Shown here piece after piece: positions 55,201 through 64,000 of a stretch of DNA of 64,000 bases (its first letter is position 1; the number at the start of each line of letters is the position of its first letter). This stretch comes from Corythucha ciliata. Taxonomy: Eukaryota > Arthropoda > Insecta > Hemiptera > Tingidae. The notes beneath the pieces were generated by a model. The model made no database searches, had not been told where the DNA came from, and saw only the letters and a list, made by a program, of their open reading frames with translations. The stretch is taken from positions 51,143,189 to 51,207,188 of the forward strand of contig CM075938.1 of assembly GCA_038030265.1 (NCBI GenBank), in the 5' to 3' direction. A program made the position numbers and the translations under genes.

Positions 55201-58200
55201 CGTAATGGACCGAGAGGGACCACAACCGAATGGACCAGGACAACAGGCAAATGGGCCGGGACAACTACTGAATAGACCACAACACACCCGAAACAACACA
55301 TGAATGGACCGGGACAACAAACAAATAGCCGGAATCCAGCCAAATGGACTCGGACACCGCCCGAATGGACCATGATTCATCCAGATTTAATGATTCAGCC
55401 CCGTGAAATTGAATTTTTTTAGACATATAACGACCCAAAATTTGTCTTTGAACGAGCCCAAGTCAATGAAATTGCTTTTTTAAACGAGCCAAAACCGCAA
55501 AATTTGTTATTTTGTTGTAAACCAACTCCATGAAATGGGGGGGGGGAGAGGCAAACCCGATTTTTTTTTTTTTTTTTTTTGGCGGCCCAATCCACGAAAT
55601 TGGTTTTCCCGGGAGCCGGAGGCGCAAAATTGCTTTTATAAAGAGCCAACAAGTCACTGTTTTTTGTAGAACGCCCCGCGGATTGATTTTTAAAAGGGAA
55701 AACGTTTTGTGAAGGAGCCAACGTACACATTTTTGCCGCGAAAGTGCGTTTTTTTTATCAATTTTAGCTGCGAATTAAGATCGATTCAGACTATTCGGAC
55801 GAGACGTGGGAACGAGTGGGATGATGCTTGTCAGAGCAATATGACAAGCAAATAAAAGCTTTTTTTTTTTTTTTTTAGAATTTTGTATCACATGTGGGAA
55901 TGCGTGTTCCCACGTCACGTCCGAGTAGTCTGTATTGGCCTTTATTCCTCGATTTCAACCGTGGATTATAATGTATCTCAATTTAACCACCGGATAATCG
56001 CTTTTACTCAAGTTTTGCATGCGGATTTTATCAAATTTGATCCACGAATCGCATTATAACGCGCGAACTAGCGCTTTTACTCAAGTTCTGCCGTGAATTT
56101 CCGCTTTTTCCCCTTTTTTTGCCGTGGATTTCCGTTTTTTCCCCTTATTACCCGGGAATCAGCGATTTTCTTCACTTTTATTCGTGATAATTTCTCAATT
56201 TTAGTCACGAATTAGTACTTTCTCAACTTTTAGACATTTTAGCATTGAATACTGGAGTTTTTTCTAAATTTTTTGCAGCGTGCTTGCTTTAACAATAGCA
56301 CACTAGCGCTTCTACTCAATTTGATACCGCTGATGCCACTGTAGGCCCGCCCACAGCCTACAGTGATAAATTATCATTTTAAATTGGCGGCCCTCGGATT
56401 TTTGAACAAGCTACAATTCGCGCGTCCTAGTGGGTGAGGGGGAGGGGGCTAATCCTCCGCTGGGTGCCCACTTAACCCCAAACCAAAATTGAAAATAACG
56501 CTAATTTTTAAGCTGAACGTTAGATAAATGACTAATTCACGGCAGAAATGATTGAAAAAAATAACTGATTCAAAGACAGAAGTGAGAAAAATTGCTAAAT
56601 AACGGATAAAGTCAAGAAAAATACATAATTGATTCGCGAGGTAAAACGTTACTTCACGGCTAAAATTGAGACAAAATTCTAAAATCGCGGATAAAGTGTA
56701 AAAAACAGTAAACCGCGCTTCAAATTACGAAACACGCTTAATTCGCAGATAAAATAGTGAAAAATCGATAGTTCACCAATGGCTTTGAGAATAAGCGCTA
56801 ATTCGCTCCTGAAATTACGAAAACATGAATTATCAGTTCATTAAGAATGCAATAAGTTGATGGCTCAGTCTGAAAAAACGCTAATTCATGGCTAAAAGTG
56901 AAAAATACGCTAATTCGCGGGTAAAATAAAGAAAAAAATTCTAATTATCTGATAAAATTGGAGTAAATCGTTATTTAGCGGCTAAAATCACGTATATTCA
57001 CGGCTAAAGTGGAGAATAAATTGAAAAAAAAAAACGACGACAACAACAAAAAAACCGCTTATGGTGGATTTCACATTTCACAACCTCGGCTTAAGGTTCG
57101 GCTTAACTAAACCAAAAGCCGAATCTTGTTTACATAAAATTCGATGCATTTTTTCTCATCAGTCCAACTTAATGATAGGCCAAACCTTAAGCTGAGGTGG
57201 TGAAATCAACCATTATAGAGTCTAAAAGTATAGACACAACAATTTTCAGCTTCTGAAGGCGAGTTCGTGGCTCAAACTGCGAAAAAACCCTAATCCATAG
57301 CTAAGATTCATGGATGGAATTGCGAAATTAGCGCAATAAGGAAAAACACGAATTCACTGCAAAATCCAGAAAATCTCTAATTGACGGTAAAAATAGTGAA
57401 AAATCGCTCAAATGAACAAAAATCGCTATTCGCGGCTGATAAGGAGAAAAAGCACTGAAGTAAGGAAAACGCTAATTCGCCGATTAAATGGAGAAAACTT
57501 CAATTCGTGGCGGCTTCTGGTAACTTCGTGCCAGAAAGTGAAGAAAATCGCTATAAATCCGCGGCCAAATTTCAGAAAAAGCGTTGGGTAATTCGCGGCG
57601 AAAATTGGGGGAACTCTAATTCGTTGATGAAACGTGGAAAAATCCATAATTAGCGGCTTAAATGAGGAAAAACACTCATTTGCGGCCAAATTCAAGAAAA
57701 ATTTTTCATTGGGGAGTTTATTTAAGAAAATTTGCTCATCCACAGAAAATTGAGAAATCAGGAAAAACACGAATTTACTCCAAAATTCAAATGACAAAAA
57801 AACGATAATTGCATCGTTTGTAGTTTCTAAATAATTGTTAGTTTTTGGAGGGGGGGGGGTTAAAATCACCCTACCACGGGTGTGCTTTTGAGAGAAAGGT
57901 CTGATGGTGGTGGGCTCCTCTCCTCGCCCCCGAGCACCAGGGGCCCAGGAGCTTTGTTAGGCTAGGGGCAAGTGTTTTCCGAGGTTGAATAACTCGCTCA
58001 TGTGGCTACGCTCACGTTTATGGTTATTATTATTATTAGGTATAACATTTTATGTTTAAAAGGGTGAAAAAGACGTTAATCAGATACACAAGGCAATGCA
58101 TAGAATAAGGGAGAAGAAAATAGCAAAATTCGTGCCATGGGGACCTGCAGCGTTCCAAGTAGCGATGGCTAAAAAGTCACCGTACGTTGAAACACACCAC

Positions 58201-58864
58201 AAGGTGTCCGGCCTTTTGCTAGCCAATCACACGAACTTGTCATCGGTAAAATTTTGACCAAGTCCAACACGCTTCCAATGTGCTTACAATTTAACTTTAA
58301 ATCTCCAAACAGCTTTTTAGGCAAGTGGCGGAACAGTACGACAAGCTAAAGAAAAGAAGCGCATTTTTGGAACCGTTTAGAAAGTATCGAATGTTTCAAA
58401 GTGATTTAGATGAAATGGAATCGTCAAGGGAAGTTGTGGAACAACTAATACAAGAGTATGAATTATCGTCAACGGGCGACTATATAACGCATTTTCCGGA
58501 CTAAAGACACGAACGGCTTACCACAAATCTTTTCCTCTGCCCGCCGGTGACTGTTCGAGCAGACACAATTTCAAATTTTAACGCGTTCAAAGAGCCCATT
58601 TCATTTGACGATAGCGTCACTGTTTCTTGGGCACGGAGCGCGTTCGCCCATGACACTAAAAATAAATAAAATAATAAAAGCATACGAACGTCTAGACCAA
58701 TGAGAAAATTCGCGTTTTTTTCTTCACTTACTAATATATCGGCTAGTTTCCCTCTGTTTGGGCAGGCGATTTACAACGAATGTCAAGTTTGTTCCACCTG
58801 AAAGGCTGAGCTGTCCTTCGTCGTTGCTAACATGTTGAATCACCTCAGAAACACTGCTCGTCAT
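47481..58864 (-). CDS. SNX20/21: SNX20/21-type sorting nexin, 5 exons, hosting a nested gene
   Basis: Exons 58864-58732, 58655-58522, 48403-48071, 48007-47820, 47694-47481; all joins GT-AG and in phase; 333 residues (human SNX20 is 316, SNX21 is 373). SNX20/21 are PX-domain proteins that bind phosphoinositides on endosomes and have a C-terminal TPR-like PXB domain. The PX domain runs from about residue 70 ([12 protein letters not shown]) through RRYSEF (112-117), the basic Arg-Tyr pocket, to [11 protein letters not shown] and the RCQGFELFL helix, ending near 200. Residues 201-333 match the helical C-terminal domain in kind. The intron 48404-58521 (10.1 kb) contains the whole gamma-tubulin gene on the other strand. 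Exon 2 joins KRFV directly to AYTVMVRV, as expected in a PX domain. The start is the first ATG of an open frame ahead of a strong GTAAGT donor. Confidence 0.85.
48666..50107 (+). CDS. TUBG1: Gamma-tubulin exons 1-7
   Basis: Encodes residues 1-326 with all nucleotide-binding loops. Intron 3 carries a 40-base poly(A). Exon 2 has an unusual donor, GTTGAC. Confidence 0.96.
48666..58504 (+). CDS. TUBG1: Gamma-tubulin, 9 exons
   Basis: Core of the gamma-tubulin ring complex that nucleates microtubules at centrosomes; binds GTP. Exons 48666-48714, 48768-48880, 48953-49189, 49291-49427, 49496-49693, 49780-49891, 49976-50107, 58063-58245 and 58313-58504; all in phase, 450 residues (human 451). Diagnostic stretches: [45 protein letters not shown], the tubulin signature [54 protein letters not shown], and a short C-terminus DYITHFPD. 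It is somewhat diverged (for example [10 protein letters not shown] in place of STGRDRQTNH) but keeps the nucleotide-binding motifs. Intron 7 is 7.95 kb of repeats; the others are 50-100 bp. The gene sits wholly inside a sorting nexin intron; its stop is 17 bases from the nexin exon. Confidence 0.96.
49231..49270. repeat. Poly(A) tract of 40 bases
   Basis: An uninterrupted run inside gamma-tubulin intron 3, close to the acceptor at 49290. It may be the scar of a retrotransposed tail or a simple slip. Confidence 0.95.
50595..51065. repeat. Composite repeat, partner at 59835-60600
   Basis: Shares with the second locus AAAAGCTTAAATAAGGAAAA, TTTTTAGGTT, TCGTTAGGTCCT, GGCAAAAACTT, TTCGTGGTCTCACGAT and TAAAATGTAGAAATCAA in the same order. 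Family 1 units are embedded. In the second locus a 230-bp foldback lies between the blocks. Confidence 0.8.
50820..52080. repeat. Family 1 array, minus orientation
   Basis: GGCTAAAATTGAGAAAAACG-type units interrupted by the MITE at 51096-51316. The variant module CGGCTTCTGAAGGCAACTTT occurs near 51545 and 51993, about 450 bp apart. Confidence 0.85.
51096..51316. mobile_element. MITE-like element within family 1
   Basis: Begins CTATAGCCCGTCAAG and ends CTTGACGGGCTATA, perfect inverses over 14 bases. Related to 16652-16832. Confidence 0.75.
52081..52369. other. Junction of family 1 and family 3 arrays
   Basis: Non-repetitive apart from adjacent poly-G (52292-52300) and poly-C (52323-52334) runs. 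No gene. Confidence 0.4.
52370..55730. repeat. Family 3 degenerate array
   Basis: Units of about 38-45 bp near TTTTGCGGGTTTGGCTCTTT then AAAAAGCAA in one orientation (about 53320-55080) and GAGCCAAACCCGCGAAATTT in the other (52370-53310 and 55400-55730). Units are diverged and rich in A and T runs. Many short open frames result; none is a gene. Confidence 0.8.
55190..55380. repeat. Minisatellite of about 20 bp
   Basis: Eight or so variants of GAATGGACCGGGACAACA with 17-23 base spacing, between the two family 3 orientations. Confidence 0.8.
55735..56330. repeat. Family 1 array, plus orientation
   Basis: Units of the TCAATTTTAGCCGTGAATT type, interrupted at 55778-55941 by a MITE. Confidence 0.8.
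55778..55941. mobile_element. 164-bp Harbinger-type MITE with TTA target duplication
   Basis: Ends AGATCGATTCAGACTATTCGG and, inverted, AGGCCAATACAGACTACTCGG. TTA lies at 55775-55777 and 55942-55944. Same family as 26747-26988. Inserted in a family 1 unit. Confidence 0.85.
56331..56479. other. Short break between opposed family 1 arrays
   Basis: Includes a small hairpin (GCCTACAGTG near 56340) and a poly-G run. No gene. Confidence 0.4.
56480..57830. repeat. Family 1 array, minus orientation
   Basis: GGCTAAAATTGAGACAAAAT-type units with the CTTCTGAAGGCGAGTTCGTG module at 57252. Interrupted by the MITE at 57061-57213. Confidence 0.85.
57061..57213. mobile_element. 153-bp MITE-like element
   Basis: Starts ATGGTGGATTTCAC, continues with CCTCGGCTTAAGGTTCGGC, and ends with the inverse (GCCAAACCTTAAGCTGAGG ... 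GTGAAATCAACCAT). Inserted in family 1; no coding capacity. Confidence 0.75.
57831..58062 (+). other. TUBG1: End of gamma-tubulin intron 7
   Basis: Non-repetitive sequence leading to the acceptor at 58062, which has a weak pyrimidine tract (TTTTATGTTTAAAAG). Confidence 0.5.
58063..58504 (+). CDS. TUBG1: Gamma-tubulin exons 8-9
   Basis: Encodes residues 327-450, beginning [19 protein letters not shown] and including [28 protein letters not shown] and [15 protein letters not shown]. The continuation from exon 7 (ILNIIQ) is exact in phase and matches the family. Confidence 0.95.
58522..58864 (-). CDS. SNX20/21: Exons 1-2 of the sorting nexin
   Basis: Exon 1 (58864-58732) is a 44-codon polar leader; exon 2 (58655-58522) starts the PX domain. 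The 76-bp intron has donor GTAAGT and acceptor TTTTTAG. These exons lie antisense to the gamma-tubulin 3' UTR. Confidence 0.8.
58661..58670 (+). promoter_or_regulatory. TUBG1: Candidate polyadenylation signals of gamma-tubulin
   Basis: Two overlapping AATAAA motifs, about 157 bases after the stop codon, inside sorting nexin intron 1 on the other strand. If used, the tubulin 3' UTR is antisense to sorting nexin exon 2. Confidence 0.55.
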
Positions 58865-59834
58865 AGCCCGGGGAAAGGAACTTTTCAGAGTGGACGAGGG
58901 GGGTATCTACTGGTGTGGCATTCCCCTAAAAATGTTACAAAATTGTCGTTTTTGAAGAGAAAGGGAGAAAACAAAGGAATTATCCGCCTGACCTACAACT
59001 TTATCAAGGAATTTCTTCTTTCATTGTATTCTTTAGTTCCTCATTTTAGTTCACCTATGGTCCGCCTTTAAGACTACAATACCTGTGTTGGGGCACATTT
59101 AATGCGAGAGCAAGTTTAATATTAAATATTTTGCCCTGGAGTGGTAAAATCAGTCATTTCGCCAATTTAAGACTCAGAATTGATTATTTTGTGAGAAAAT
59201 TAAAGGGAAATTCATCTCTTACGACAAAAAATGAACTGAAAGAAAGTGACAGGCAGCCCCTCACCAATCAGTCAACAAGCCAATCCTAAGTCCCCCCCTC
59301 CGCTTCACAAACGTCTAAATTACATTATTTCTCCTACAAGAAGTTAACACAACGTGTTAAATATCACGAAATCACGTCTAATGACCTTCCCGGAGTCTTA
59401 CAATTCTTATGTCGCCTCTTCATGAAGTGCTCGATTTCATAATTTGTACCAGACAAAATGACTAATTAACCGGCAAAATTGGACCAAAAAAGGTTGTTTT
59501 TTTTATTATTTGAAGCGAATCCGAAATGTGTTTGATGCGCTAGTTCAACAGTACAACGATCGCTATTTGCTAAATGAAAACTGTGTATACATATATTTCA
59601 TTTCTATCATAGCAAAAGGATCTGGAAGGTGCTGCTGCTGGTGGCAGCGGTGGCTAAGTGGTGAACTAAATTCAGTCCAGGAATACCAATACATATAACG
59701 TTTCAAGTTCAATTTTTGTATTTTCCGATGCCAAACCACTTCTCCGGGGGTTTCAGTTTCAGGAGGGCAAAAGTAGTCAGTAGCGTACCGAGGTAGGGGT
59801 GAGGGGGGGCGGACCGCCCCGGGGCCCCCTGACA
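58865..59834. other. Upstream flank of the sorting nexin gene
   Basis: Presumed promoter side. No core element identified. A stretch at 59643-59665 resembles a tRNA A box but has no tRNA fold. Confidence 0.35.
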
Positions 59835-60600
59835 TGCGGGCCCCCCGAAAAGCTTAAATAAGGAAAAATGAGGATTTTTAGGTTGATTCATGTGAAAAGG
59901 TTGGACAGTGATTTGGCTCCTTTCTACGAATTTCAGTCGGGTCTGTCTAAAACGCAGATCTGCAAGATTAACACCTCGCATCTGCAGATCTGAAGATTAA
60001 CACCCCAAATATACGATCCCCGTGCCATACGATCGGCAATGTGGTTCCTATTATTGGTCTACTGTAACTTTCTTTTCCAATTGTAGTGCCATTTTCGTTG
60101 AATTACGGAATTTTAGGTGTTAATCTGCAGATTTGGGGTGTTAATCTGCAGATCTGCAGATGTGAGGTGTTAATCTTGCAGATCTGCCCCCTCATTTCCG
60201 TCTATATCCGACCTGGAGAATATAACGTTACAAGTGATATCAGCAAAGAGTGTGGGCTGACTATTCGATTGAGCCCCCGAGAGTGCTATTCTGGTGGCTG
60301 AAATACAGAAATTTGCGCCTTCATGAGAAAAATTCACGGATAAAATAGAGAAAAAAGACGGTCCCCAGTTTCGTTAGGTCCTTATAAGCGCACTAATGTA
60401 CTGAGAGGCAATTTAAAACTGGCTGACGCGGCAAAAACTTATGAAAATGCGGTAATATTCGTGGATATAACTGCGAAAAAGCGCCGATTCGTGGTCTCAC
60501 GATGCAACTTCCAGACAGAGATTGAGAGAAAAAAAATCGTCGATTCGCAGTGCATGACGGCCATTCCGCGGATAAAATGTAGAAATCAATGCAAATGTGT
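59835..60600. repeat. Composite repeat, partner of 50595-51065
   Basis: Same ordered blocks as at 50.6 kb, with the foldback element at 59954-60187 and a unique piece (to about 60290) between them. Confidence 0.8.
59954..60187. mobile_element. 234-bp foldback element
   Basis: Arms of about 58 bases at 59954-60011 and 60130-60187 are nearly perfect inverses. Each arm itself repeats a GCAGATCTG...GATTAACACC unit twice. The loop of about 118 bases is unique. Confidence 0.85.
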
Positions 60601-61190
60601 TGTTTTTGGGCCAAACCCGCGGGTACAATTGAGAATACACGCTACTAATTCAAGTTTGTACAATTAAAAAAAGGACATCGCGGCTGATATCGACAAAAAC
60701 AACGCTTATTCGGATTAAAACTGGGCCAAAATGGCAAATTCACAACTGAAATAGCGAAAAGATATGCTAATTCGCTGCAAAATTATCAGAAAACGCTATT
60801 TAACGGCTGAAATGGCGAAAAAATCACTAATTCCCGGATAAAGTTGAAGAAAAGCGCTATTTCGCGGATATGAAAATGAAGAAAATCACTAATTCCCGGC
60901 TGAAAACGCAAACCCGTATAGCTTCTTCGAGGCTCAAACTGAGAACCAGCGCTAAACCATAGCAGAAAGTAGAAAAAAAGCTAGAAAAAGTGCTAATTCG
61001 CTACTAAAAATGAAATATATGTGGCTGAAAATGAGGAAAACGATAATTCGTGGCTAAAAATGAGGAAAAGCGCTAACCCGTGGCCGAAACTGGGGAAAAT
61101 CACTAAAAGTTCGAGGCTGAAACTAAACAATAAACGCTAATCCATAGCAAAAATTGAAGGAAAAAAATGCCAATGTGGGACTGAAATGTG

Positions 61191-61222
<32 letters not shown>

Positions 61223-61490
61223 GCAGCTAATATTGAAAACATTCACTAATTAGCCCAGCATAAATAAAATAAGAACTCTAGTTTTTAGCTCTAATAGGGA
61301 AAAAGAGCTATTCCCGGCTAAAAATTGAGGAAAACGCCAATTCGTGGCTAAAATTGAGAAAATTCGCGAAATAACAGGCTAAAAACGCTTCTACGCAGCT
61401 AAAAATGAAAAAAAAAAAAAAAAAAAAACGCTAATTCATTAATTAAAAAATGGAGAAAATCGCGGCTTAAACTTGGCATAAGCGCTTAGC
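60300..61490. repeat. Family 1 array, minus orientation
   Basis: GGCTAAAAATGAGGAAAACG-type units with A runs at 61193-61220 and 61410-61429. Confidence 0.85.
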
Positions 61491-62960
61491 CACGAATTAC
61501 GACGATTTTCCTCTATTTTAGGTTGGCGCTCCATCTCAATTTTTCCGGATAAATTAAAAAAAATAGTTTTCTGTTTTAGCCGCAAATTATTTCTCGATTT
61601 TAGGCGAGAATTAGGTACCGATCAATTTACTCAATTTTAGCCACGAATTCTCTTAACATTGATCAGCGACTTGGGGTTTTCTCCCTGAGAGTGAGCGCTA
61701 GATATTAATTTTAGCCGGGAATTCAGCCAAGTATCGCAGAAAATGTTTTTACAAATGGAACCGTGAATTTTTAGTGTATTTCGCACTCAAATATATCCGC
61801 GAATTATTTCCTACAGTTTCAGCCGCCAAGGACCGGTTTTTACTCAATTTTAGCAACGGGAAACCAGCGCGACTATTCTCAAATTGATCGGCGTTTTTTT
61901 AATTTTTTACTTTAGCTGCGTATTGAGCGCTTTTTGTTAACCTTAGCCGCTAATTTTACGCATTTTCTCCGTTTTAGCTTTACATTATCGGGTTTTCTCA
62001 AATGTTTCCACGAATGATCATATTTTTTAGCAGCGAATTAGCTCTTTCCCTCAATTCTCAATATTGGCCACGAATTGACAATTTTCTCGATTTTAACCGC
62101 TTAAATTATTTTTCTAAATTTCGACCTCAAATTAGCGTTTTTCTATATTTCAGCCGCAAATTAATGATTTCTTTTCATTTTGATCAATGAATTAGCGCTT
62201 TTTCTCAATTTTAAACGCGAATTAGTGTGTCCCTGACCGCCACCCGGACCGTGAATTAGTCATTTGTATCTGTTTCCTATTTCGGCCGTGAATTAGGTAG
62301 AGATTTTTCTCTATTTTAGCCGCGAGTTAACGTTTTTCTCAAACTTAAGTTATTTTTAGCGCGTTTTCTGAACATTGTCCGCAATTTTGCGCTTTTTCAC
62401 AACGTCGTGAATTTATTTAAACTAAATTAATTATTAATTAGTTATTTTGATGAATTTTAAACGTGGATTAGCGATTTCTTCATTTTAGCAGTGAATTAGC
62501 GCTTTTTCTCGATTGTAGCGGCGCATATTAGTTCATCTTCACAATTTAACACGCTGAGAGTTGAAAGAGCATATCACTCGATTTTAGCCGCGAATTAGCG
62601 TTTTTCTCATTTATCGCTTGCGAATTACCACTTTTTCCCAATTTTAAAATATTACGCCACGAATTAGGGGATTTTTTTTTTTTTTTTGCTTTTCGCTACA
62701 AAGTAGCGCTTTTATACTCATTTAACCGCGAATATTAGCGCTTTTTTCTGACTATTAGCTACATACTTGCTCCAATATTAGCACAATTGCGTGCCATCTC
62801 AACTTTAGCCTGATGGTATAAAGGGCCGAAATGAACTTATTGTGGTTAGCACTTCCTGATTAACTTTTTCTCAATTTCAACAGCGAATTGGCGTTTTTTA
62901 AGATTTTAGCCGAGAATTAGTGGTTTTTTCAATTTTATGTCATTATTAATTTTTATTAAT
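61491..62960. repeat. Family 1 array, plus orientation
   Basis: GCGAATTAGCGTTTTTCTCA-type units; the switch from the preceding array takes place within one unit near 61490. Good copies lie near 62460-62610. Confidence 0.85.
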
Positions 62961-64000
62961 TATATTTTTTCAAATGACGAAAACGCCAGTTTTCGAGGCT
63001 AAATCAAGGAGAAAGAATTAGGAAAAACGCTAATTCGCTGTTTTAATTGGAAAAAACGCTAGTTTCATGATAAAATGTCGAAAAAGCGCTAATTCATGGC
63101 TAAAAATGACAAAAATCAATATTCAGCGCTAAAATAGATGAAAATTAACGCACATTCGCAGCTAAAACATTATAAATAAATAATGTTATATATAAATGAA
63201 ATTCGCTAATCGAAAATCACTTACGACCAAATTGGAGAAAACGCCAATAATTCGTGGCTTCTGAGGGCAATTCGTGTCTATAGTTAGGAAAAAGCACTAA
63301 TTAATGGCTAAAAATAACGCTGCGTCGCGGCTAAAATTAAGACAAATTGCTTCTCCAGCGGCTAAAGTTGAGAAAAATCGCTGATTCACAAAGTAAAACC
63401 ACTATTCTGAATCTATTCTGAATTCTATCTAGTTGGGAGAAAAGATAATTAGCGAGTACAACTGACGATAACTAATAGAAAAATGGCTAAAGCACGACTA
63501 AAGTTCAGAAAGAAAGTTCGATTCACCGAATAAAACGCTACTTTTCGAGGCTAAATCTAGAAGGAAGAGCTACTTCAGCGATAATATTTTAGAATAACAC
63601 CTGCTGAAATTGAGAAATATCGCTGATTACGGTTAAAATGAGAAAAACCGCTAATTCGCTGGTTAAATTTGGAACACGCTACTACTTCTTTGGCTAAAAT
63701 ATAGAAAAAGCGCTAATTCAAGGCTAAAATAGAAGGCAAAACGTTAATTTGAGACTAAACATGACTAATTAACGGCTAAAATCACGGCTGAAATTGAGAA
63801 CTAATTCCTGGACGGAAGTGAGAAGAGAAAGGCGATGATTCGCTGTTAAATTAAGAACAGGTGTTTATTTTCGTTCAAAATGAAGAAAAGTGCTAATTTA
63901 CGACTGAGAAAAAGCGCTAATTCATATATAATATATGTATTATAGTTCACGGTTGAAATTGAGACAAATCGCCATTTCGTGGCTTAAATTGAGAAAAAGA
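62961..64000. repeat. Family 1 array, minus orientation, runs off the window
   Basis: GGCTAAAATTGAGAAAAAGC-type units with the GTGGCTTCTGAGGGCAATTC module near 63257. It continues past the window end. Confidence 0.85.

Larger units (their letters stand above)
50108..58062 (+). other. TUBG1: Gamma-tubulin intron 7, repeat-filled
   Basis: Nearly 8 kb made of family 1 arrays at both ends, a family 3 array in the middle, several MITEs and a small 20-bp minisatellite. No nested gene or exon was recognised inside it. Confidence 0.85.

Noticed and set aside
52370..55730. Many overlapping open frames of 60-140 codons
   Set aside because: They lie in family 3 repeat, are rich in Phe or Lys from T and A runs, and have no homologous motifs.
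59643..59730. tRNA-like A box (GTGGCTAAGTGG) near 59648
   Set aside because: No matching B box and no cloverleaf can be drawn.

Overview
This window is nuclear DNA from a multicellular animal, most likely an invertebrate. Genes are split by GT-AG introns as short as about 50 bp, products are animal families, the DNA between them is AT-rich and full of decayed repeats and transposons, and nothing bacterial is present. I cannot name the species. All gene models below were built by eye from splice sites, reading phase and family similarity.

Layout. (1) 0.8-12.3 kb: a neutral sphingomyelinase gene (SMPD2 type, plus strand). Its first coding exon lies about 9.9 kb upstream of the rest. That intron is packed with degenerate short repeats and holds a separate minus-strand gene with a THAP zinc-finger end, a proline-rich repeat and a DDE transposase-like domain whose catalytic positions look changed. 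(2) 13.1-14.1 kb: a three-exon gene with a c-Myc-binding-protein (MYCBP/AMY-1)-like core. (3) 14.2-20.9 kb: a minus-strand gene for a C2H2 protein of about 1350 residues and 17 fingers, convergent with the MYCBP-like gene; a 2.6 kb intron separates its last exon. (4) 21-43 kb: no complete gene recognised. It holds inverted-repeat elements, a broken Harbinger-type transposase, a possible first exon of an unknown gene, satellite-like arrays, and a nearly perfect 1.68 kb tandem duplication carrying a dead reverse transcriptase. (5) 43.3-46.0 kb: a 5'-truncated, frameshifted non-LTR retrotransposon with a poly(A) tail, inserted in the commonest repeat. (6) 47.5-58.9 kb: a SNX20/21-type sorting nexin on the minus strand whose 10.1 kb intron contains a whole nine-exon gamma-tubulin gene on the plus strand. 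Gamma-tubulin has its own 8 kb repeat-filled intron. (7) 58.9-64 kb: repeats only.

The intact genes are housekeeping in kind (membrane lipid turnover, microtubule nucleation, endosomal sorting, transcription) and show no joint pathway. The most unusual feature of the window is the repeat landscape. At least three unrelated families with units of roughly 30-45 bp form kilobase arrays that switch orientation abruptly, fill the giant introns and carry other elements inside them. Family 1 alone covers roughly a fifth of the window.
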